Source: Chlamydia pecorum E58 (lineage in GTDB: Bacteria; Chlamydiota; Chlamydiia; Chlamydiales; Chlamydiaceae). Taken from it: 64,000 nt of DNA. A program made the position numbers and the translations under genes. Location: assembly GCF_000204135.1 (NCBI RefSeq), contig NC_015408.1, forward strand, positions 496,001 to 560,000. Direction: 5' to 3'. This document shows, piece after piece, positions 54,138 to 64,000 of this stretch. A model generated the notes under the pieces. It saw only the letters and a program-made list of their open reading frames with translations, ran no database searches and had not been told where the DNA came from. Every line of letters begins with the position of its first letter. Position 1 is the stretch's first letter.

Positions 54138-54800
54138 TTAAGGCTTGGAATTCGTAGAGAGCGCTTCAGGGATAGGACAAGACGTTGCTGATGATAGCAC
54201 TCCACAAGAAATAATGTACTTAAATGCGTCCTCAATTTTCATATCTAAGAATGTAATATCAGATTTTTTAAATAGGGTGAGAAACCCTGAGGTTGGGTTA
54301 GGTGTTGTTGGGATAAACACTGTGATTAGGGGGTCGCTTTCTTCTTCTTGCCCTTTACATGCTGTTGGGGCTTCTCCTGCAACAAGTCCTATGCATTGCG
54401 TATGGTATCCTGGAAAGGGCACCATAACAACTTGTTTAAAGGATCCAGATTGCGAGCCGAAGATGGTCGTCATGACTTGTTGTGCGGCTTTGTATACAGT
54501 CTTTATGATGGGGATGTGGTGGAGGATTTTATCGTATATGGATAGGACTGATTTAAAGATCATAAGACGGGCTAAAAACCCGAGAAGTACTGTAGCAAAG
54601 AAGATGCCAAAAAGAAGGATGATTTGCAGGACAAACTTGAGGAGGGCGCGATGTTTGGAGTAGAAGGAGAGATTCTCGAAAAAGCTTGATGCGAAACCCA
54701 CGAAAGGCTGGGTAAGAAAGTTCACGATCATCCCCACTACAGCGATTGTGATGGCAAGGGGCAAGAGAATAATGAGTCCTGTAATAAAGTACTTTCTCAT
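54138..54800 (-). CDS. DUF502 family membrane protein
   Basis: A 220-residue protein with two transmembrane helices near the start (about 5-35 and 58-85), a LIxPLAITI start and FIPTTPNPTSGFLTLF in the middle, the hallmark of DUF502. A soluble C-terminal part follows. Members are widespread small membrane proteins of unknown function. It lies upstream of, and in line with, the tiny basic genes. It has its own short leader toward mpg. Confidence 0.85.
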   Translation of the reverse strand: MRKYFITGLIILLPLAITIAVVGMIVNFLTQPFVGFASSFFENLSFYSKHRALLKFVLQIILLFGIFFATVLLGFLARLMIFKSVLSIYDKILHHIPIIKTVYKAAQQVMTTIFGSQSGSFKQVVMVPFPGYHTQCIGLVAGEAPTACKGQEEESDPLITVFIPTTPNPTSGFLTLFKKSDITFLDMKIEDAFKYIISCGVLSSATSCPIPEALSTNSKP

Positions 54801-54865
54801 GAACTTTAAGAGAATATTTGTTGTTTCCTTTACTATATCGTTAGGGAGTATTTAAGATAAGATTT

Positions 54866-55444
54866 TTATATTGTGCCTTCGGGTTGAAGAAGGAACCTCC
54901 AGGGCATGTGTACATATTCTTCGGCGTAATCGATTCCTATTCTTGGGGTTGAAACAATCTTTCCGAAAATTTTTTCTTTGTCGATGTAAAGCTTTGGGGT
55001 ATTTAGGGGAGTGTGATTATGGCGTAGCGTAATTCCTAAAGCTTGGCAGACCTTCCCAGGGCCGTTGGTTAGGAGATGTAAGGGCTTATTTTTCCATAAT
55101 CTTCTTTGCTGCATTGTTTCTAGTCCTTCTTTAGGAAAGATCGCACGGATAAGAATTGCGTGGGGGACATCTTCAGGTCCGGTTACGACGTTAAACAACG
55201 TATGCATACCATAGCATCTGTAGACATAGGCTGTGCCACCTTTGGCATACATGGCAGCATTCCTCTGTGTTTTTCTATAGTTGTAGGCGTGGCATGCCTT
55301 ATCGTCGGGGCCGCGGTAAGCTTCCGTTTCTATGATATATCCTGAGGTTGTTTCATTGTCTTGTATGGAGACCAGCTTATGTCCTAGGAGGGCTTGTGCT
55401 AGAGAAATCACATTTTCTTGTGCAAAGAAACTTTCATGAAGCAT
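54866..55444 (-). CDS. mpg: 3-methyladenine DNA glycosylase (AAG/MPG type)
   Basis: I start this at the ATG at 55444 (MLHESFFAQ), giving 192 residues; the longer frame upstream overlaps rnr and looks non-coding. Family motifs are [22 protein letters not shown], the invariant [20 protein letters not shown], and [15 protein letters not shown]. It removes alkylated and deaminated purines from DNA. The rnr stop lies 4 bases upstream. The start is chosen on these grounds; the family is secure. Confidence 0.92.
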   Translation of the reverse strand: MLHESFFAQENVISLAQALLGHKLVSIQDNETTSGYIIETEAYRGPDDKACHAYNYRKTQRNAAMYAKGGTAYVYRCYGMHTLFNVVTGPEDVPHAILIRAIFPKEGLETMQQRRLWKNKPLHLLTNGPGKVCQALGITLRHNHTPLNTPKLYIDKEKIFGKIVSTPRIGIDYAEEYVHMPWRFLLQPEGTI

Positions 55445-55448
55445 AGGT

Positions 55449-57473
55449 TTAAGATTTTTTCTTGGGTTTCCTTGGGAGGCGTTTCTTTTTTTCCTTAGTT
55501 TTGGGAGTTTCGGACTTGTTGGAGACGGGGGTCCAGATGATTTCCTGAGTGAGAAGATTGACAGAGGCAAGCTTGACTTTCAGAGAGGCTCCAGGTTTGA
55601 GGTGGCTTGGGAGGGAGTCTATAGGGGTTTTCTTTTTTAAGGTGTACTCTTTAGGGAGCTGTGCAGTAGGGATAAAGCCTTCATGGTAAAATTCTGGTAC
55701 AGTAAAGGTGAGCCCTTCACTGCTGTAGGTAATGATATAGGCAGGATATACAGAGTTCGGTTGCTCTTGCAGAAACTTAGATAAAAATCGCGCCTTTTTA
55801 ATACTTTCAAAAGCAGATTCTGCCTTGGCTGTTATACGCTCTTGTGTGGAGCATGAGCGCACGATTAATTCTAAACGCGTCTCATCTATCGCCATTGGGT
55901 TGAAGAGAAGCCGATGCACAATAAGATCGATATACCTTCGGATAGGGCTGGTAAAGTGGGTATAGTAATCGAGCTTAAGCCCATAATGGCCTTTATTTTC
56001 TATAGAGTATGAAGCGGTTTTCATGCTACGCACAAACTGTGAGTGGATCACTTGCTCTAGAGGGTGCCCTGACGTCGTTGTTTGTAGGAGATATTGATAA
56101 TCGGGCTCTTGCGTGGGGGTAAGGGTGATATCAAATCCCATGCTTTTGGCAATTTCCTGGAATGAAATGAGGTTATCATCATTTGGGGGTTCGTGGATAC
56201 GAAAAGGCAGTGTGATCCCCTGGTGGGAAATATGGTAGGCTATGATTTCGTTAGCTTTAAGCATAAACTCTTCAATGAGTTTGTGTGAGTCTGTTTGGTG
56301 GTTTTCTACAAGAGCTACAGGCTCTTGTAGGTTATCTAAAGACATCGTATAGGAGGGAAGAACAAAGCGTATGCAGCCACGTTGCTCTCGAATGTCAGCG
56401 AGTTTTTTGCTTAGGCTCTTCATCGCATGGAGGGTTTTTGAAATAGGATGTGTTTGTTTTTTTTCTAAGATATTGTCTACTTCATCATAGGTCATTCGGT
56501 ATTTACTCCGGATCACACTACGAAAGATTTGATAGTCAGACAGGTTTCCATTTTTTGAGAAGGTCATAAATACAGAAACAGCAAGTCTATCAACATTTGG
56601 CTTTAGACTACAGAGATTGTCAGAAAGAGCTGAAGGTAACATAGGAATTACCTTCCCAGGAAAATATACTGAGTTGCACCGTTTTTCTGCTTCTTTGTCT
56701 AGATGGGAGTGGGGGGTGACGTAATGGGAAACGTCTGCAATATGGACTCCAAGGATGTAGTTGTTGTTATTGTCATAGGTAAGCGATACAGCATCATCGA
56801 AGTCTTTAGCTGTTACAGAATCTATTGTGAAGCACAGAAGATCTCTGAGGTCTTTGCGTGTTCTTAATGTTTGTGTGATATGTTTTTGTGAAAATTGGCT
56901 AGCTTCTTGTAGCGCCTCTTCAGGGAACTCCTCCTCGAGATTGTATTCCGCTTTAATTGTGGAGAAGTCTGCTTTAGCGTTGTTGATGTTCCCAATAAAC
57001 TCTTTCATTTCTAACGGAAGAGGTTCTTTTGCTGCTGGCTTTTGTGTCCACGGAGGGGTACGGAGAAGAACCCTATCGCCAATCTTATAGGTTCTTCCGG
57101 GAAGAAGTTTCGCAGCTATGGGGGTTTCCCCAAAGGAACTGATGAAAACCTTAGCTTTTAGAGGAGAGTCTAATGCAGTGATCGTGCCGACAAGAGTAGC
57201 TTTTCCTCTGGAGAGAACAGAAGTAATGCTGCCTCTGATTTTTTCTTTATGTGTTGAAGATGAAGGGATAGAAACAAGAACTTGGTCTCCATCTAGAGCT
57301 CGTTTTAAATCTCTTTCTGGGATGAAAATGTCGTAGGGGTGGGCTTCAGGGTGATCAGGAGAAACAAATCCAAATCTTTTTTTAGGGTGAACAAAGAGGG
57401 TCCCTGGGATCAAGATTCTAGAGGAAGATTTTTTATATCTACGTTTTTCGGCTTTTTTTTTAGATTTTTTCAA
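55449..57473 (-). CDS. rnr: Ribonuclease R (exoribonuclease II family)
   Basis: A 674-residue 3'-5' exoribonuclease. A Lys/Arg-rich N-terminus (1-20) precedes cold-shock-like domains. The RNB catalytic core has [15 protein letters not shown] with the metal-binding Asp residues, and [20 protein letters not shown]-terminal S1 domain and a basic tail ([14 protein letters not shown]) follow. It corresponds to CT397 (vacB). It lies 4 bases upstream of mpg and downstream of dnaK. Length is slightly below E. coli RNase R. Confidence 0.94.
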   Translation of the reverse strand: MKKSKKKAEKRRYKKSSSRILIPGTLFVHPKKRFGFVSPDHPEAHPYDIFIPERDLKRALDGDQVLVSIPSSSTHKEKIRGSITSVLSRGKATLVGTITALDSPLKAKVFISSFGETPIAAKLLPGRTYKIGDRVLLRTPPWTQKPAAKEPLPLEMKEFIGNINNAKADFSTIKAEYNLEEEFPEEALQEASQFSQKHITQTLRTRKDLRDLLCFTIDSVTAKDFDDAVSLTYDNNNNYILGVHIADVSHYVTPHSHLDKEAEKRCNSVYFPGKVIPMLPSALSDNLCSLKPNVDRLAVSVFMTFSKNGNLSDYQIFRSVIRSKYRMTYDEVDNILEKKQTHPISKTLHAMKSLSKKLADIREQRGCIRFVLPSYTMSLDNLQEPVALVENHQTDSHKLIEEFMLKANEIIAYHISHQGITLPFRIHEPPNDDNLISFQEIAKSMGFDITLTPTQEPDYQYLLQTTTSGHPLEQVIHSQFVRSMKTASYSIENKGHYGLKLDYYTHFTSPIRRYIDLIVHRLLFNPMAIDETRLELIVRSCSTQERITAKAESAFESIKKARFLSKFLQEQPNSVYPAYIITYSSEGLTFTVPEFYHEGFIPTAQLPKEYTLKKKTPIDSLPSHLKPGASLKVKLASVNLLTQEIIWTPVSNKSETPKTKEKKKRLPRKPKKKS

Positions 57474-57569
57474 TTAAAGGTCCTGTAGTTTCCTTGATTT
57501 TAGAATTTTTATTACACTCTGAGTAGAGTTTTAATAGAAAGATACTTTTATGAACAGTATTTCGGAGGG

Positions 57570-57603
57570 AAAAAAGCTCCCTATCCCCAAGAGGGGATAG
57601 GGA
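57570..57603 (-). terminator. Terminator of the hrcA-grpE-dnaK operon
   Basis: CCCTATCCCC and GGGGATAGGG form a perfect 10-bp stem with a 4-base loop; on the minus strand it is followed by AGCTTTTTTC. It begins 11 bases after the dnaK stop. Confidence 0.9.
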
Positions 57604-57613
57604 AAAAAGAGAT

Positions 57614-59596
57614 TTATTCGTTTTTATCGATAATTTCTACATCAGCATCTTCGATATGCTCCTCTGGCGACGAAGCATTTGCTGCACCTCCTGCAGGAGG
57701 TTTTGTGCTGAAGCTATGTTTTTTCAAATCTTCCGTGTTGATATTTGGTCCTTGAGCGTTTGCTGCAGAAGCTGCTGCTGCAGAGGCAGACTGCGCTTGC
57801 ATCGCCTCGCCGATCTTTTGCATATGCTTGCTAAGATCTTCAGAAGCCGCTTTAATAGTATCGATAGGAGCGTTATCTTTTAGTGCTGCGCGGACTTTTT
57901 CAATACGCTCTTCGATTTCTTTCGTAAGGCTTTCTGGAATTTGTGCTTTGTAGTCTGCAATCGCTTTTTCTGCTCGGAAAATATTGCTATCGGCTTCATT
58001 TCTTACTTCTGAAGCCTCTTTACGTTTTTTATCTTCCTCTTTGTTTTCTTCTGCATCACGAATCATCCTTTGGATTTCATCCTCTTGCAATCCTGAGCCA
58101 GCTTCAATACGGATTTTTTGTTCTTTGCCACTTGCGACATCTTTCGCTGAGACATGGAGAATTCCATTAGCATCGATATCAAAGGTAACTTCGATTTGAG
58201 GATGTCCTCGAGGTGCAGGAGGAATATCCGTAAGGTCGAACCTTCCGATTTCTTTGTTATCACTTGCCATAGGGCGCTCGCCCTGAAGCACAACAATCGT
58301 TACGGCAGGTTGGTTATCTGTAGCTGTAGAGAAGATTTGCTTTTTCTGTGTAGGGATGGTGGTGTTTCTTTCTACGAGATGGGTCATTACACCTCCTAAG
58401 GTTTCGATTCCTAAAGAGAGAGGAATCACATCAAGGAGAAGAACATCTTTAACCTCCCCACCTAAAACTCCACCTTGGATTGCTGCTCCGATGGCCACAA
58501 CTTCGTCTGGGTTGACTCCTTTGTTGGGCTCTCTGCCAAAAAGCTCTTTTACAGCGGCTTGTACTGCAGGCATCCGAGACATTCCTCCAACAAGAAGAAC
58601 ATCATCGATATCACTAGGAGAGAGTTTCGCATCTTTCAATGCTTGTAAACAGGGAGCCTTTGTTCTTTCGATTAAAGAGGAGGCTAGTTTTTCAAATTGC
58701 GCACGTGTTAGCGTTAATGCGAGGTGCTTTGGCCCTTGCGCATCCATAGTGATAAATGGCTGGTTGATATCTGTAGAGGCGACCCCTGAAAGCTCGATTT
58801 TTGCTTTTTCTGCGGCATCTTTGAGTCTTTGCAGTGCCATGTTGTCTTTGCTAAGATCGATCCCCTCTTGTTTTTGAAATTCCTCAATCATCCATTTGAT
58901 AATGACTTCATCGAAATCGTCTCCTCCTAGGTGGGTATCTCCATTTGTGGATAATACTTCAAACACACCATCTCCAATTTCTAAGATGGAAATATCGAAA
59001 GTTCCTCCACCAAGGTCAAAGACTGCAATTTTTTTATCTCCAGCTTTATCAATTCCATAAGCAAGAGCTGCTGCTGTAGGCTCAGGAATGATACGCTTAA
59101 CATCAAGACCTGCGATTCTTCCAGCATCCTTTGTAGAGGCTCTTTGGGAGTCGTTAAAATATGCAGGAACAGTAATTACAGCTTCCGTAATGGTTTCTCC
59201 AAGATAGGCCTCTGCAGTCTCCTTCATTTTCATGAGGATTTGCGCCCCGATTTCTTCTGGAGTATATTGTTTATTATCTACTTCAAAAACAGCATCTCCT
59301 TTTGCATTTGCAACTACTTTATAAGGAACTGTTTGGATTTCTGAAGCAACTTCATCATATTTTCTTCCGATAAAACGCTTTGTAGAAGCTAGCGTTTTCT
59401 CTGGATTTGTTATGGCTTGGCGTTTTGCTGGAATTCCGACTAACTTTTCGGAGCCTTTAAAAGCAACGATTGAAGGAGTTGTTCTTGTTCCTTCTGATGA
59501 TACGATAACTTTGGCTTGACCTCCTTCCATGACAGATACGCAAGAGTTGGTCGTTCCTAGGTCTATCCCGATAATTTTATTAGATTTTTTGTTCAT
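57614..59596 (-). CDS. dnaK: Chaperone DnaK (Hsp70)
   Basis: A 660-residue Hsp70. Nucleotide-binding signatures are [11 protein letters not shown] (about 10-20), [12 protein letters not shown] and [12 protein letters not shown]. The substrate-binding domain starts near 390, and the C-terminus is Ala/Ser/Gln-rich and ends acidic ([15 protein letters not shown]). It folds proteins with GrpE and DnaJ; dnaJ is not in the window. It is the last gene of the CIRCE-controlled operon, 16 bases after grpE. Confidence 0.99.
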   Translation of the reverse strand: MNKKSNKIIGIDLGTTNSCVSVMEGGQAKVIVSSEGTRTTPSIVAFKGSEKLVGIPAKRQAITNPEKTLASTKRFIGRKYDEVASEIQTVPYKVVANAKGDAVFEVDNKQYTPEEIGAQILMKMKETAEAYLGETITEAVITVPAYFNDSQRASTKDAGRIAGLDVKRIIPEPTAAALAYGIDKAGDKKIAVFDLGGGTFDISILEIGDGVFEVLSTNGDTHLGGDDFDEVIIKWMIEEFQKQEGIDLSKDNMALQRLKDAAEKAKIELSGVASTDINQPFITMDAQGPKHLALTLTRAQFEKLASSLIERTKAPCLQALKDAKLSPSDIDDVLLVGGMSRMPAVQAAVKELFGREPNKGVNPDEVVAIGAAIQGGVLGGEVKDVLLLDVIPLSLGIETLGGVMTHLVERNTTIPTQKKQIFSTATDNQPAVTIVVLQGERPMASDNKEIGRFDLTDIPPAPRGHPQIEVTFDIDANGILHVSAKDVASGKEQKIRIEAGSGLQEDEIQRMIRDAEENKEEDKKRKEASEVRNEADSNIFRAEKAIADYKAQIPESLTKEIEERIEKVRAALKDNAPIDTIKAASEDLSKHMQKIGEAMQAQSASAAAASAANAQGPNINTEDLKKHSFSTKPPAGGAANASSPEEHIEDADVEIIDKNE

Positions 59597-59612
59597 GGTG
59601 AATACCTAAATC

Positions 59613-60167
59613 TTAGGGGTTATTTTCTTTATTTTCTTCAGCGGCAGGAGCTTTAGCTACTTTCACTTTTGCAACACGAATGGGGCGATCTCCGATTTTA
59701 TATCCTTTTGAAAACTCTTCAAGAATAGTTCCTTCAGGGCATTCTGTGGTTTCTTCGATCTCCACAGCTTCATGTAGGAAAGGATTAAATTTTTGTCCTG
59801 CGGAGGAATACTCTTTAACACCTTTATCTGCAAAGACTTGTTTGAGCTGTCCCAAGATCATCGTGAACCCTATGGCCCAATTTTTCACTTCCTCAGACAT
59901 TTGCGTCGCAAACCCTAACGCTTTTTCCATGCTCTCTATGGGAGCTAAGAAATCAATCAAGACATTTTCTACAGCATATTGCATGAGTTCTTGGCGTTCT
60001 TTTTGCATTCTCTTTCGTGCATTTTCAGATTCTGCTAGCATGAGAAGATACTTGTCATTTTTTTCTTGTAGCTCTGCTTTTAATGCCGCAACTTCCTGTT
60101 CCAGCTCGTGCACCTTGCTTTCGGAATCCGCAATGTCGTGTTCATCATCGGATGGGATCTCAGTCAT
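59613..60167 (-). CDS. grpE: Nucleotide exchange factor GrpE
   Basis: A 184-residue protein with an acidic start, long coiled coil (about 10-65), and beta domain with the family motif [22 protein letters not shown] and [17 protein letters not shown]. It releases ADP from DnaK. Its ATG overlaps the hrcA stop by 3 bases (ATGA), so the two are coupled. Standard length and no oddities. Confidence 0.97.
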   Translation of the reverse strand: MTEIPSDDEHDIADSESKVHELEQEVAALKAELQEKNDKYLLMLAESENARKRMQKERQELMQYAVENVLIDFLAPIESMEKALGFATQMSEEVKNWAIGFTMILGQLKQVFADKGVKEYSSAGQKFNPFLHEAVEIEETTECPEGTILEEFSKGYKIGDRPIRVAKVKVAKAPAAEENKENNP

Positions 60168-61327
60168 GATGTCTCCTTAGAGGGTAAGAGTTTTATAGAA
60201 GCATACCCCGTTAAAGAACTAGGTTCTTTGGAAAACTTAGGATCCATGGGGCAGGGGCGCCTAAAGGATAGCTTAAATTTATAAAAGCTTCTACTTAAGC
60301 TGTGTTTAATTTTGTCTGAAAATAGCTTCATTGTAGGGAAGATCTCCTTGTAGGGAAGATGCTCTGAACCCAAAACACCAAATGCCCCTAAAGGAGTACG
60401 ATGGATAAAATAGGGCATGGCAATGACGCTACACTCAGAATAGGGAGCCCCTAAAATGTCTGAGAGCTCTCTACCAATAAATGCTGTAGGCTGGTCTCTG
60501 CGCATGCTAATCTCCAACAGTTTACTCATGTACCTACGGTTTTCAAAAAGAGAGAGTCCTATAGCTAAGAACTCCGAGTCCTTGAATATCTCATAGCTAA
60601 GCAGCCGAGATAGCCCTGTTTGATGCAGGTCTTCCTCACTAAAATTGCAATAGCGCATCAAATAACGCACAACGATCTCGTTATAAAGCGTCATGCTGAT
60701 TTGCTCTTCTTTTTCTGAAAGTTCTGTTTTCCTGGGCCCTTTTCTAAGATAATTTTGTAAAAAGAGCTCCACACGTCGTAAAGATTCTGGTTTAAAAGGT
60801 TCGGGAAGCCACAGAATGTCCGTAAATATCTGCCCAAATTCTGTAGAAAGAATCACTACAGCGCGCTGCTCATCCACAAGAGTGAGCTGAATGTTCGTTA
60901 CGGAATCATTTTCAAACCTCGGGGAGGAAAAAAATACAGGGAGGTTCAAGACCTCTCCTAAGAGCTCGATAATTTTCTGCAGATCTTTGGTGATATTGCG
61001 GTTCTCTTCAGTCAGCGCGTTTAGCCTAAGGAGAACAGATTCTGGTATTTCCGGAGATTCCTCACTATTGACAAAGCGATCGATATAATAGCGATATGCT
61101 AAATCCGTAGGGATCCTTCCTCCAGAGATGTGATTCTTCTTTAGAAACCCTCGTGCTTCAAGCTCAACAAAGTAATTTCGTATTGTTGCCGAGCTCATCT
61201 GAGAACGTAAGCTATCTTTCAATGTCTTTGACCCTACGGGCTGCCCTGTTTTAAGATAAAGTTCTATCGCCGTTAAGAGAATGTAAAGAACTTTGGAATC
61301 TCGTTTCGATGGGGAAGGTTTAGTCAT
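60164..61327 (-). CDS. hrcA: Heat-shock repressor HrcA
   Basis: I start this at the ATG at 61327 ([15 protein letters not shown]), giving 387 residues near the size of chlamydial HrcA. The open frame continues to 61528 but overlaps the proS 3' end and the CIRCE, so it cannot all be coding. The N-terminal winged helix ([37 protein letters not shown]) binds CIRCE; the GAF-like domain follows, and a basic C-terminal tail (ending [11 protein letters not shown]) is a chlamydial addition. It represses its own operon and is relieved by heat. Confidence 0.95.
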   Translation of the reverse strand: MTKPSPSKRDSKVLYILLTAIELYLKTGQPVGSKTLKDSLRSQMSSATIRNYFVELEARGFLKKNHISGGRIPTDLAYRYYIDRFVNSEESPEIPESVLLRLNALTEENRNITKDLQKIIELLGEVLNLPVFFSSPRFENDSVTNIQLTLVDEQRAVVILSTEFGQIFTDILWLPEPFKPESLRRVELFLQNYLRKGPRKTELSEKEEQISMTLYNEIVVRYLMRYCNFSEEDLHQTGLSRLLSYEIFKDSEFLAIGLSLFENRRYMSKLLEISMRRDQPTAFIGRELSDILGAPYSECSVIAMPYFIHRTPLGAFGVLGSEHLPYKEIFPTMKLFSDKIKHSLSRSFYKFKLSFRRPCPMDPKFSKEPSSLTGYASIKLLPSKETS

Positions 61328-61393
61328 TCTATTTCCGGGGACAACCGCAATTGAGAGCATTATAAGAAAAAGCTCTATGAAGGTCAAGAAAGT

Positions 61394-61420
61394 TTGGCGC
61401 TTGTCTTTGTGGAGTGCTAA
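61394..61420 (-). promoter_or_regulatory. CIRCE operator of the hrcA operon
   Basis: On the minus strand TTAGCACTC (perfect left half) is followed by a 9-base spacer and AAGCGCCAA (three differences from GAGTGCTAA). HrcA binds this element. It lies 67-93 bases before the hrcA start and directly downstream of the proS stop. Confidence 0.85.
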
Positions 61421-61421
61421 T

Positions 61422-63155
61422 TTAAGAGGAGAACTGGGGAATACGACGAAATCGAGGGAGGTGTTCGTGGCTCCAAGAGATAAAGTTCTCAGGGGGGACA
61501 GAGAACTTCTCTCCGGATCGAGACTCAATTTCTAGGATTCCAGAGGCATGATATGCTTTGCCGATGATGAGTTTGTAGGGGATGCCTATAAGATCGCTAT
61601 CTTTGAGCTTGAATCCGAGACGCTCGTCGCGGTCATCAAGTAGGGGTTCGCATCCCTGTTGTTGAAGATCTTGATATAGGGAATAGGCGACTTGCTCAGA
61701 AGGGGTATCGCCGCCATTGTATAAGATAGAGATAGAAAATGGAGCGATGATCTCAGGCCAGACGATTCCCCGAGAATCAGAGAGCTGCTCTACACAGGCA
61801 GCAAGAGTTCTTCCTATACCAATACCGTAGGTTCCCATCCAGCAGGGGCGCTCCTTGCCTTCTTCATCTTGGAATGTTGCTTGGAAACTTTCTGTATAGC
61901 GAATCCCTAAATTAAAGATATGCGCAACTTCTATCCCCTGAAAAATTTTGTAGGGAACGTCAGGATTTACAGGACAGAGATCTCCTTCTTGAGCGAGGAG
62001 ATAGTCAGCATATTCTGGTTCAGGAAGATCTCTTCCCCAATTGACATTGATGCAATGCATATCTTTTTTATTATTCGCACAGATAAAGTTCGTCATGGGA
62101 CGAAGGGATTCATCGGCGAAAAAGCGTATAGGGCAACTTAAAGGTCCTAGAAACCCCTTTTCTACTTTAAGGTGCGTAAGGATTTCTTCATCAGAAGCAA
62201 ATATGGCATCGTCAGCATGGAACTTAGAGACCACCTTAGTGAGGTTTAGCTGGCGGTCTCCGCGAATCCCTATTGCAACAAATTGCTCCTCTTTTCCAAA
62301 GGAGAGCTTCACAACGAGGGTTTTGACAATTTTTTGTAGAGGCTGGGAGAAGAACTCCCCAACTGCCTCAATGGTTTTTACTCCCGGCGTAGACTTCTCT
62401 TCCATAGGGAGGAGTTCGTCATCGTATTTATAAGGCGGAAGGGCAACGGGAGCAGCTTCAATATTGGCGCTATAGTCTCCACTTACGCAAATGGTATCTT
62501 CCCCTAAAGAGCAAAGCACTTGAAACTCTTCAGATTTCCCCTTCCCGATCTTCCCTCCATCGGCATTGACGATTGCATAAGCAAGTCCTAAGCGATCAAA
62601 GATCTTACTGTACGCCATACGCAACTTTTGGTATTGCTCATCCATTTGCTCTGGAGAGTCTGAGAAGGTATAGCTATCTTCCATAAGTAACTCTCGCGAG
62701 CGAATCAACCCAAATCTTGGGCGGATCTCATCTCGAAATTTCGGTGCCATCTGGTATAGATGAAGGGGAAGCTGCTTTTTCCCCGAGAGCCATTGAGCAA
62801 GTAAAGCACTAACGATTTCTTCATGCGTTGGGGCAAGACAGTGCTCTTTCCCTTCACGATCTATGAGATGGTAGAGCAGATTTTCTGAGACAAAGGCGTG
62901 CCAGCGTCCTGTTTGTAGCCAATATTCTGCTGGATGAAGGATAGGAAGGAGTAGCTCCTGACCTCCAATAGCGTTGAGCTCTTCCCGGATAATCTCCATA
63001 AATTTTAACACCACTCGCCACAGAAGGGGGGTATAGGTGTAGATCCCTTTTCCTATTCTCCAAAGATAGCCTGCTTTTTCTAAGAGCTCATTAGAAAGAA
63101 CGGCATCTTTCTTTGTATGTTTTAAGGTCCTATAGAAAAGTTGGGATGTTCTCAT
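61422..63155 (-). CDS. proS: Prolyl-tRNA synthetase
   Basis: A 577-residue class II synthetase of the bacterial type, with an editing (INS) domain in the middle (about 220-390). Class II motifs are visible: motif 2 in [25 protein letters not shown] (about 140-164) and motif 3 in [11 protein letters not shown]. The C-terminal anticodon domain ends before [13 protein letters not shown]. It is the CT393 ortholog. It stops just before the CIRCE, so the operator lies between proS and hrcA. The 232 bases upstream are AT-rich without a gene. Confidence 0.97.
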   Translation of the reverse strand: MRTSQLFYRTLKHTKKDAVLSNELLEKAGYLWRIGKGIYTYTPLLWRVVLKFMEIIREELNAIGGQELLLPILHPAEYWLQTGRWHAFVSENLLYHLIDREGKEHCLAPTHEEIVSALLAQWLSGKKQLPLHLYQMAPKFRDEIRPRFGLIRSRELLMEDSYTFSDSPEQMDEQYQKLRMAYSKIFDRLGLAYAIVNADGGKIGKGKSEEFQVLCSLGEDTICVSGDYSANIEAAPVALPPYKYDDELLPMEEKSTPGVKTIEAVGEFFSQPLQKIVKTLVVKLSFGKEEQFVAIGIRGDRQLNLTKVVSKFHADDAIFASDEEILTHLKVEKGFLGPLSCPIRFFADESLRPMTNFICANNKKDMHCINVNWGRDLPEPEYADYLLAQEGDLCPVNPDVPYKIFQGIEVAHIFNLGIRYTESFQATFQDEEGKERPCWMGTYGIGIGRTLAACVEQLSDSRGIVWPEIIAPFSISILYNGGDTPSEQVAYSLYQDLQQQGCEPLLDDRDERLGFKLKDSDLIGIPYKLIIGKAYHASGILEIESRSGEKFSVPPENFISWSHEHLPRFRRIPQFSS

Positions 63156-63388
63156 GGGAAAGTTTTTTTAGATTCTTGATTTCTATAAGTTTTTTTAAAC
63201 TTACGGCTAGCTGCGGAATCTTAACATAGGAATGTTTCTAGATCAACGATTTGCGTGATTTTTGTAAAGAATCAACTTCTAATTACAGTTTTATAATTAA
63301 TTGAATCTAACCTTATTAGAAATATAAAAATATTTTTTATTGTTAAAATTAAATTGGTTGGTAAGTTTTTTTATTTTTATGGTGGAGT

Positions 63389-64000
63389 ATGTCTTCTGTA
63401 AATTCTAATACTACCTCTTCGGGAGCATCGAATTCTCCTCAGCCAGAAGGGAAGCCAGGAGTTACTCCTCCTGTGATTTTTCTTCCTTGTACAACTACGC
63501 AGAAACTCATAGATCAGCGTTCTAAAGATTTAGTAACCCAAAGTTCGCAGCTAGAATCTGTTGTGTATGGCCTAGTGTCTCCAGATCAGCTTCAAGGAGT
63601 TGTAGATGTGGCGGTGTCTGGAGTGAATGAGGAGATTGTAAAGGAACAGCTGGATCAAGCAGAGCAGAGGGCAGAAAATATTTCCTTGGTGGTGAATCAA
63701 GCGGGCCAGTTGTTTCAAGATTTACTCTTGGAACTGGAAAAAATTAAAAGTGCTTATCCTAAGCCCAAAGAGGGGGAAAGAAGAGATTATTCTATACTTG
63801 ATAGGGAAGGATTAGAGAGCATAACTTCTTCGTTAGAGGATCTTAAAGCTGCCGTGAAGAAATGCAATGATGTTTTATTTAGTTCTTTAGAAGAGTTGGG
63901 GTGTTATTGTCGTCTATTGATGGAATCAGGTTTTGATGCTGACACAGTAGCTCAGAAATGCAACGACCAAGGACTTTCTGTTGCTAAGATGCAACGCCTA
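63389..64000 (+). CDS. Hypothetical protein, 3' end beyond the window
   Basis: From the ATG at 63389 (GGTGGAG lies just before it) the frame is open for 204 codons to the window edge. The product begins with a Ser/Thr/Asn-rich, Pro-containing stretch of about 30 residues (SSVNSNTTSSGASN), typical of type III secretion signals, followed by helical, coiled-coil-prone segments with a few Cys. No membrane segment or enzymatic motif is visible. It is divergent from proS. A secreted effector is a guess from the N-terminus alone. Confidence 0.7.
   Translation, partial: MSSVNSNTTSSGASNSPQPEGKPGVTPPVIFLPCTTTQKLIDQRSKDLVTQSSQLESVVYGLVSPDQLQGVVDVAVSGVNEEIVKEQLDQAEQRAENISLVVNQAGQLFQDLLLELEKIKSAYPKPKEGERRDYSILDREGLESITSSLEDLKAAVKKCNDVLFSSLEELGCYCRLLMESGFDADTVAQKCNDQGLSVAKMQRL

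Noticed and set aside
54145-54663. 172-codon plus-strand ORF opposite the DUF502 gene
   Set aside because: Antisense shadow; the minus-strand frame has clear family motifs and membrane helices.
55445-55570. Longer start for mpg inside rnr
   Set aside because: The extra 42 codons are antisense-free but overlap the Lys-rich end of rnr in another frame and lack similarity to glycosylases.
58356-58877. 173-codon plus-strand ORF opposite dnaK
   Set aside because: Open antisense frames opposite dnaK are a known artefact of its codon usage; no start signal or family features.
59680-60180. 166-codon plus-strand ORF opposite grpE
   Set aside because: Ser-rich shadow of a well-conserved gene; no ribosome binding site.
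61328-61528. N-terminal extension of hrcA to 454 codons
   Set aside because: It overlaps the proS end and runs through the CIRCE operator and likely promoter, and homologs are about 390 residues.
1-64000. CRISPR array, IS element, prophage, integrase or resistance gene
   Set aside because: No regularly spaced repeats, transposase motifs or phage genes were seen on either strand.

Overview
This window is chromosomal DNA of an obligate intracellular Chlamydia. The marker genes are omcA-omcB-crpA, two autotransporter Pmp genes, Inc-type membrane proteins, CdsZ, and the hrcA-grpE-dnaK operon. Gene order (ispF next to rplU, and the hemD/glyA to ybeY block lying between cdsZ and mpg/rnr) and OmcB length (558 aa) fit the former Chlamydophila group (C. 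pecorum, C. psittaci, C. pneumoniae and relatives) better than C. trachomatis. A species such as C. pecorum is possible, but I cannot prove it without a database.

Layout. 1-5 kb: 3' part of gltX, a small lipoprotein, then the late outer-membrane-complex genes omcA and omcB and the inclusion protein crpA. 5-8.3 kb: Tsp protease, a small bilobed membrane protein, and a degenerate PfkB-fold protein. 8.5-13.4 kb: the rpsL-rpsG-fusA-rpsJ operon, a CysJ-like reductase and ispF. 13.4-18.2 kb: tRNA-Phe, rplU-rpmA-obgE, a metal ABC transporter and tRNA-Ser. 18.2-26.3 kb: pmpB and a frameshifted pmpA. 26.4-32.5 kb: a YtxG/YtxH-like pair, alsT-lspA-dksA-nrdR on the minus strand, and ribE plus two RNA methyltransferase-type genes on the plus strand. 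32.6-38.4 kb: lpxK-gltT-pdhC-kpsF, rnpB and cdsZ. 38.5-40.0 kb: two inclusion-membrane-type genes, one with a macrodomain-like C-terminus. 40-47 kb: hemD, glyA-clpP-dapF, a UPF0158 protein and a large Inc-like protein. 47-57.5 kb: futalosine-menaquinone genes (mqnE, mqnA, menG), a small Cys-rich membrane protein, a DUF3604 protein, rsbV, a CBS protein, ybeY, two tiny basic proteins, DUF502, mpg and rnr. 57.6-63.2 kb: dnaK-grpE-hrcA behind a CIRCE operator, then proS. A plus-strand hypothetical gene runs off the end.

The genes fit chlamydial biology. There is a disulfide-linked envelope (OmcA/B, Pmps) and secreted inclusion membrane proteins. Isoprenoid and menaquinone synthesis use the MEP and futalosine routes, and GlyA, DapF and AlsT are linked to amino acids for peptidoglycan. 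No IS element, prophage, CRISPR array or rRNA gene was seen. The most unusual points are the macrodomain-like Inc protein, the PfkB-fold pseudoenzyme, the NqrM-like small protein, the pmpA frameshift, and G8 tracts inside lspA and the macrodomain-like gene.
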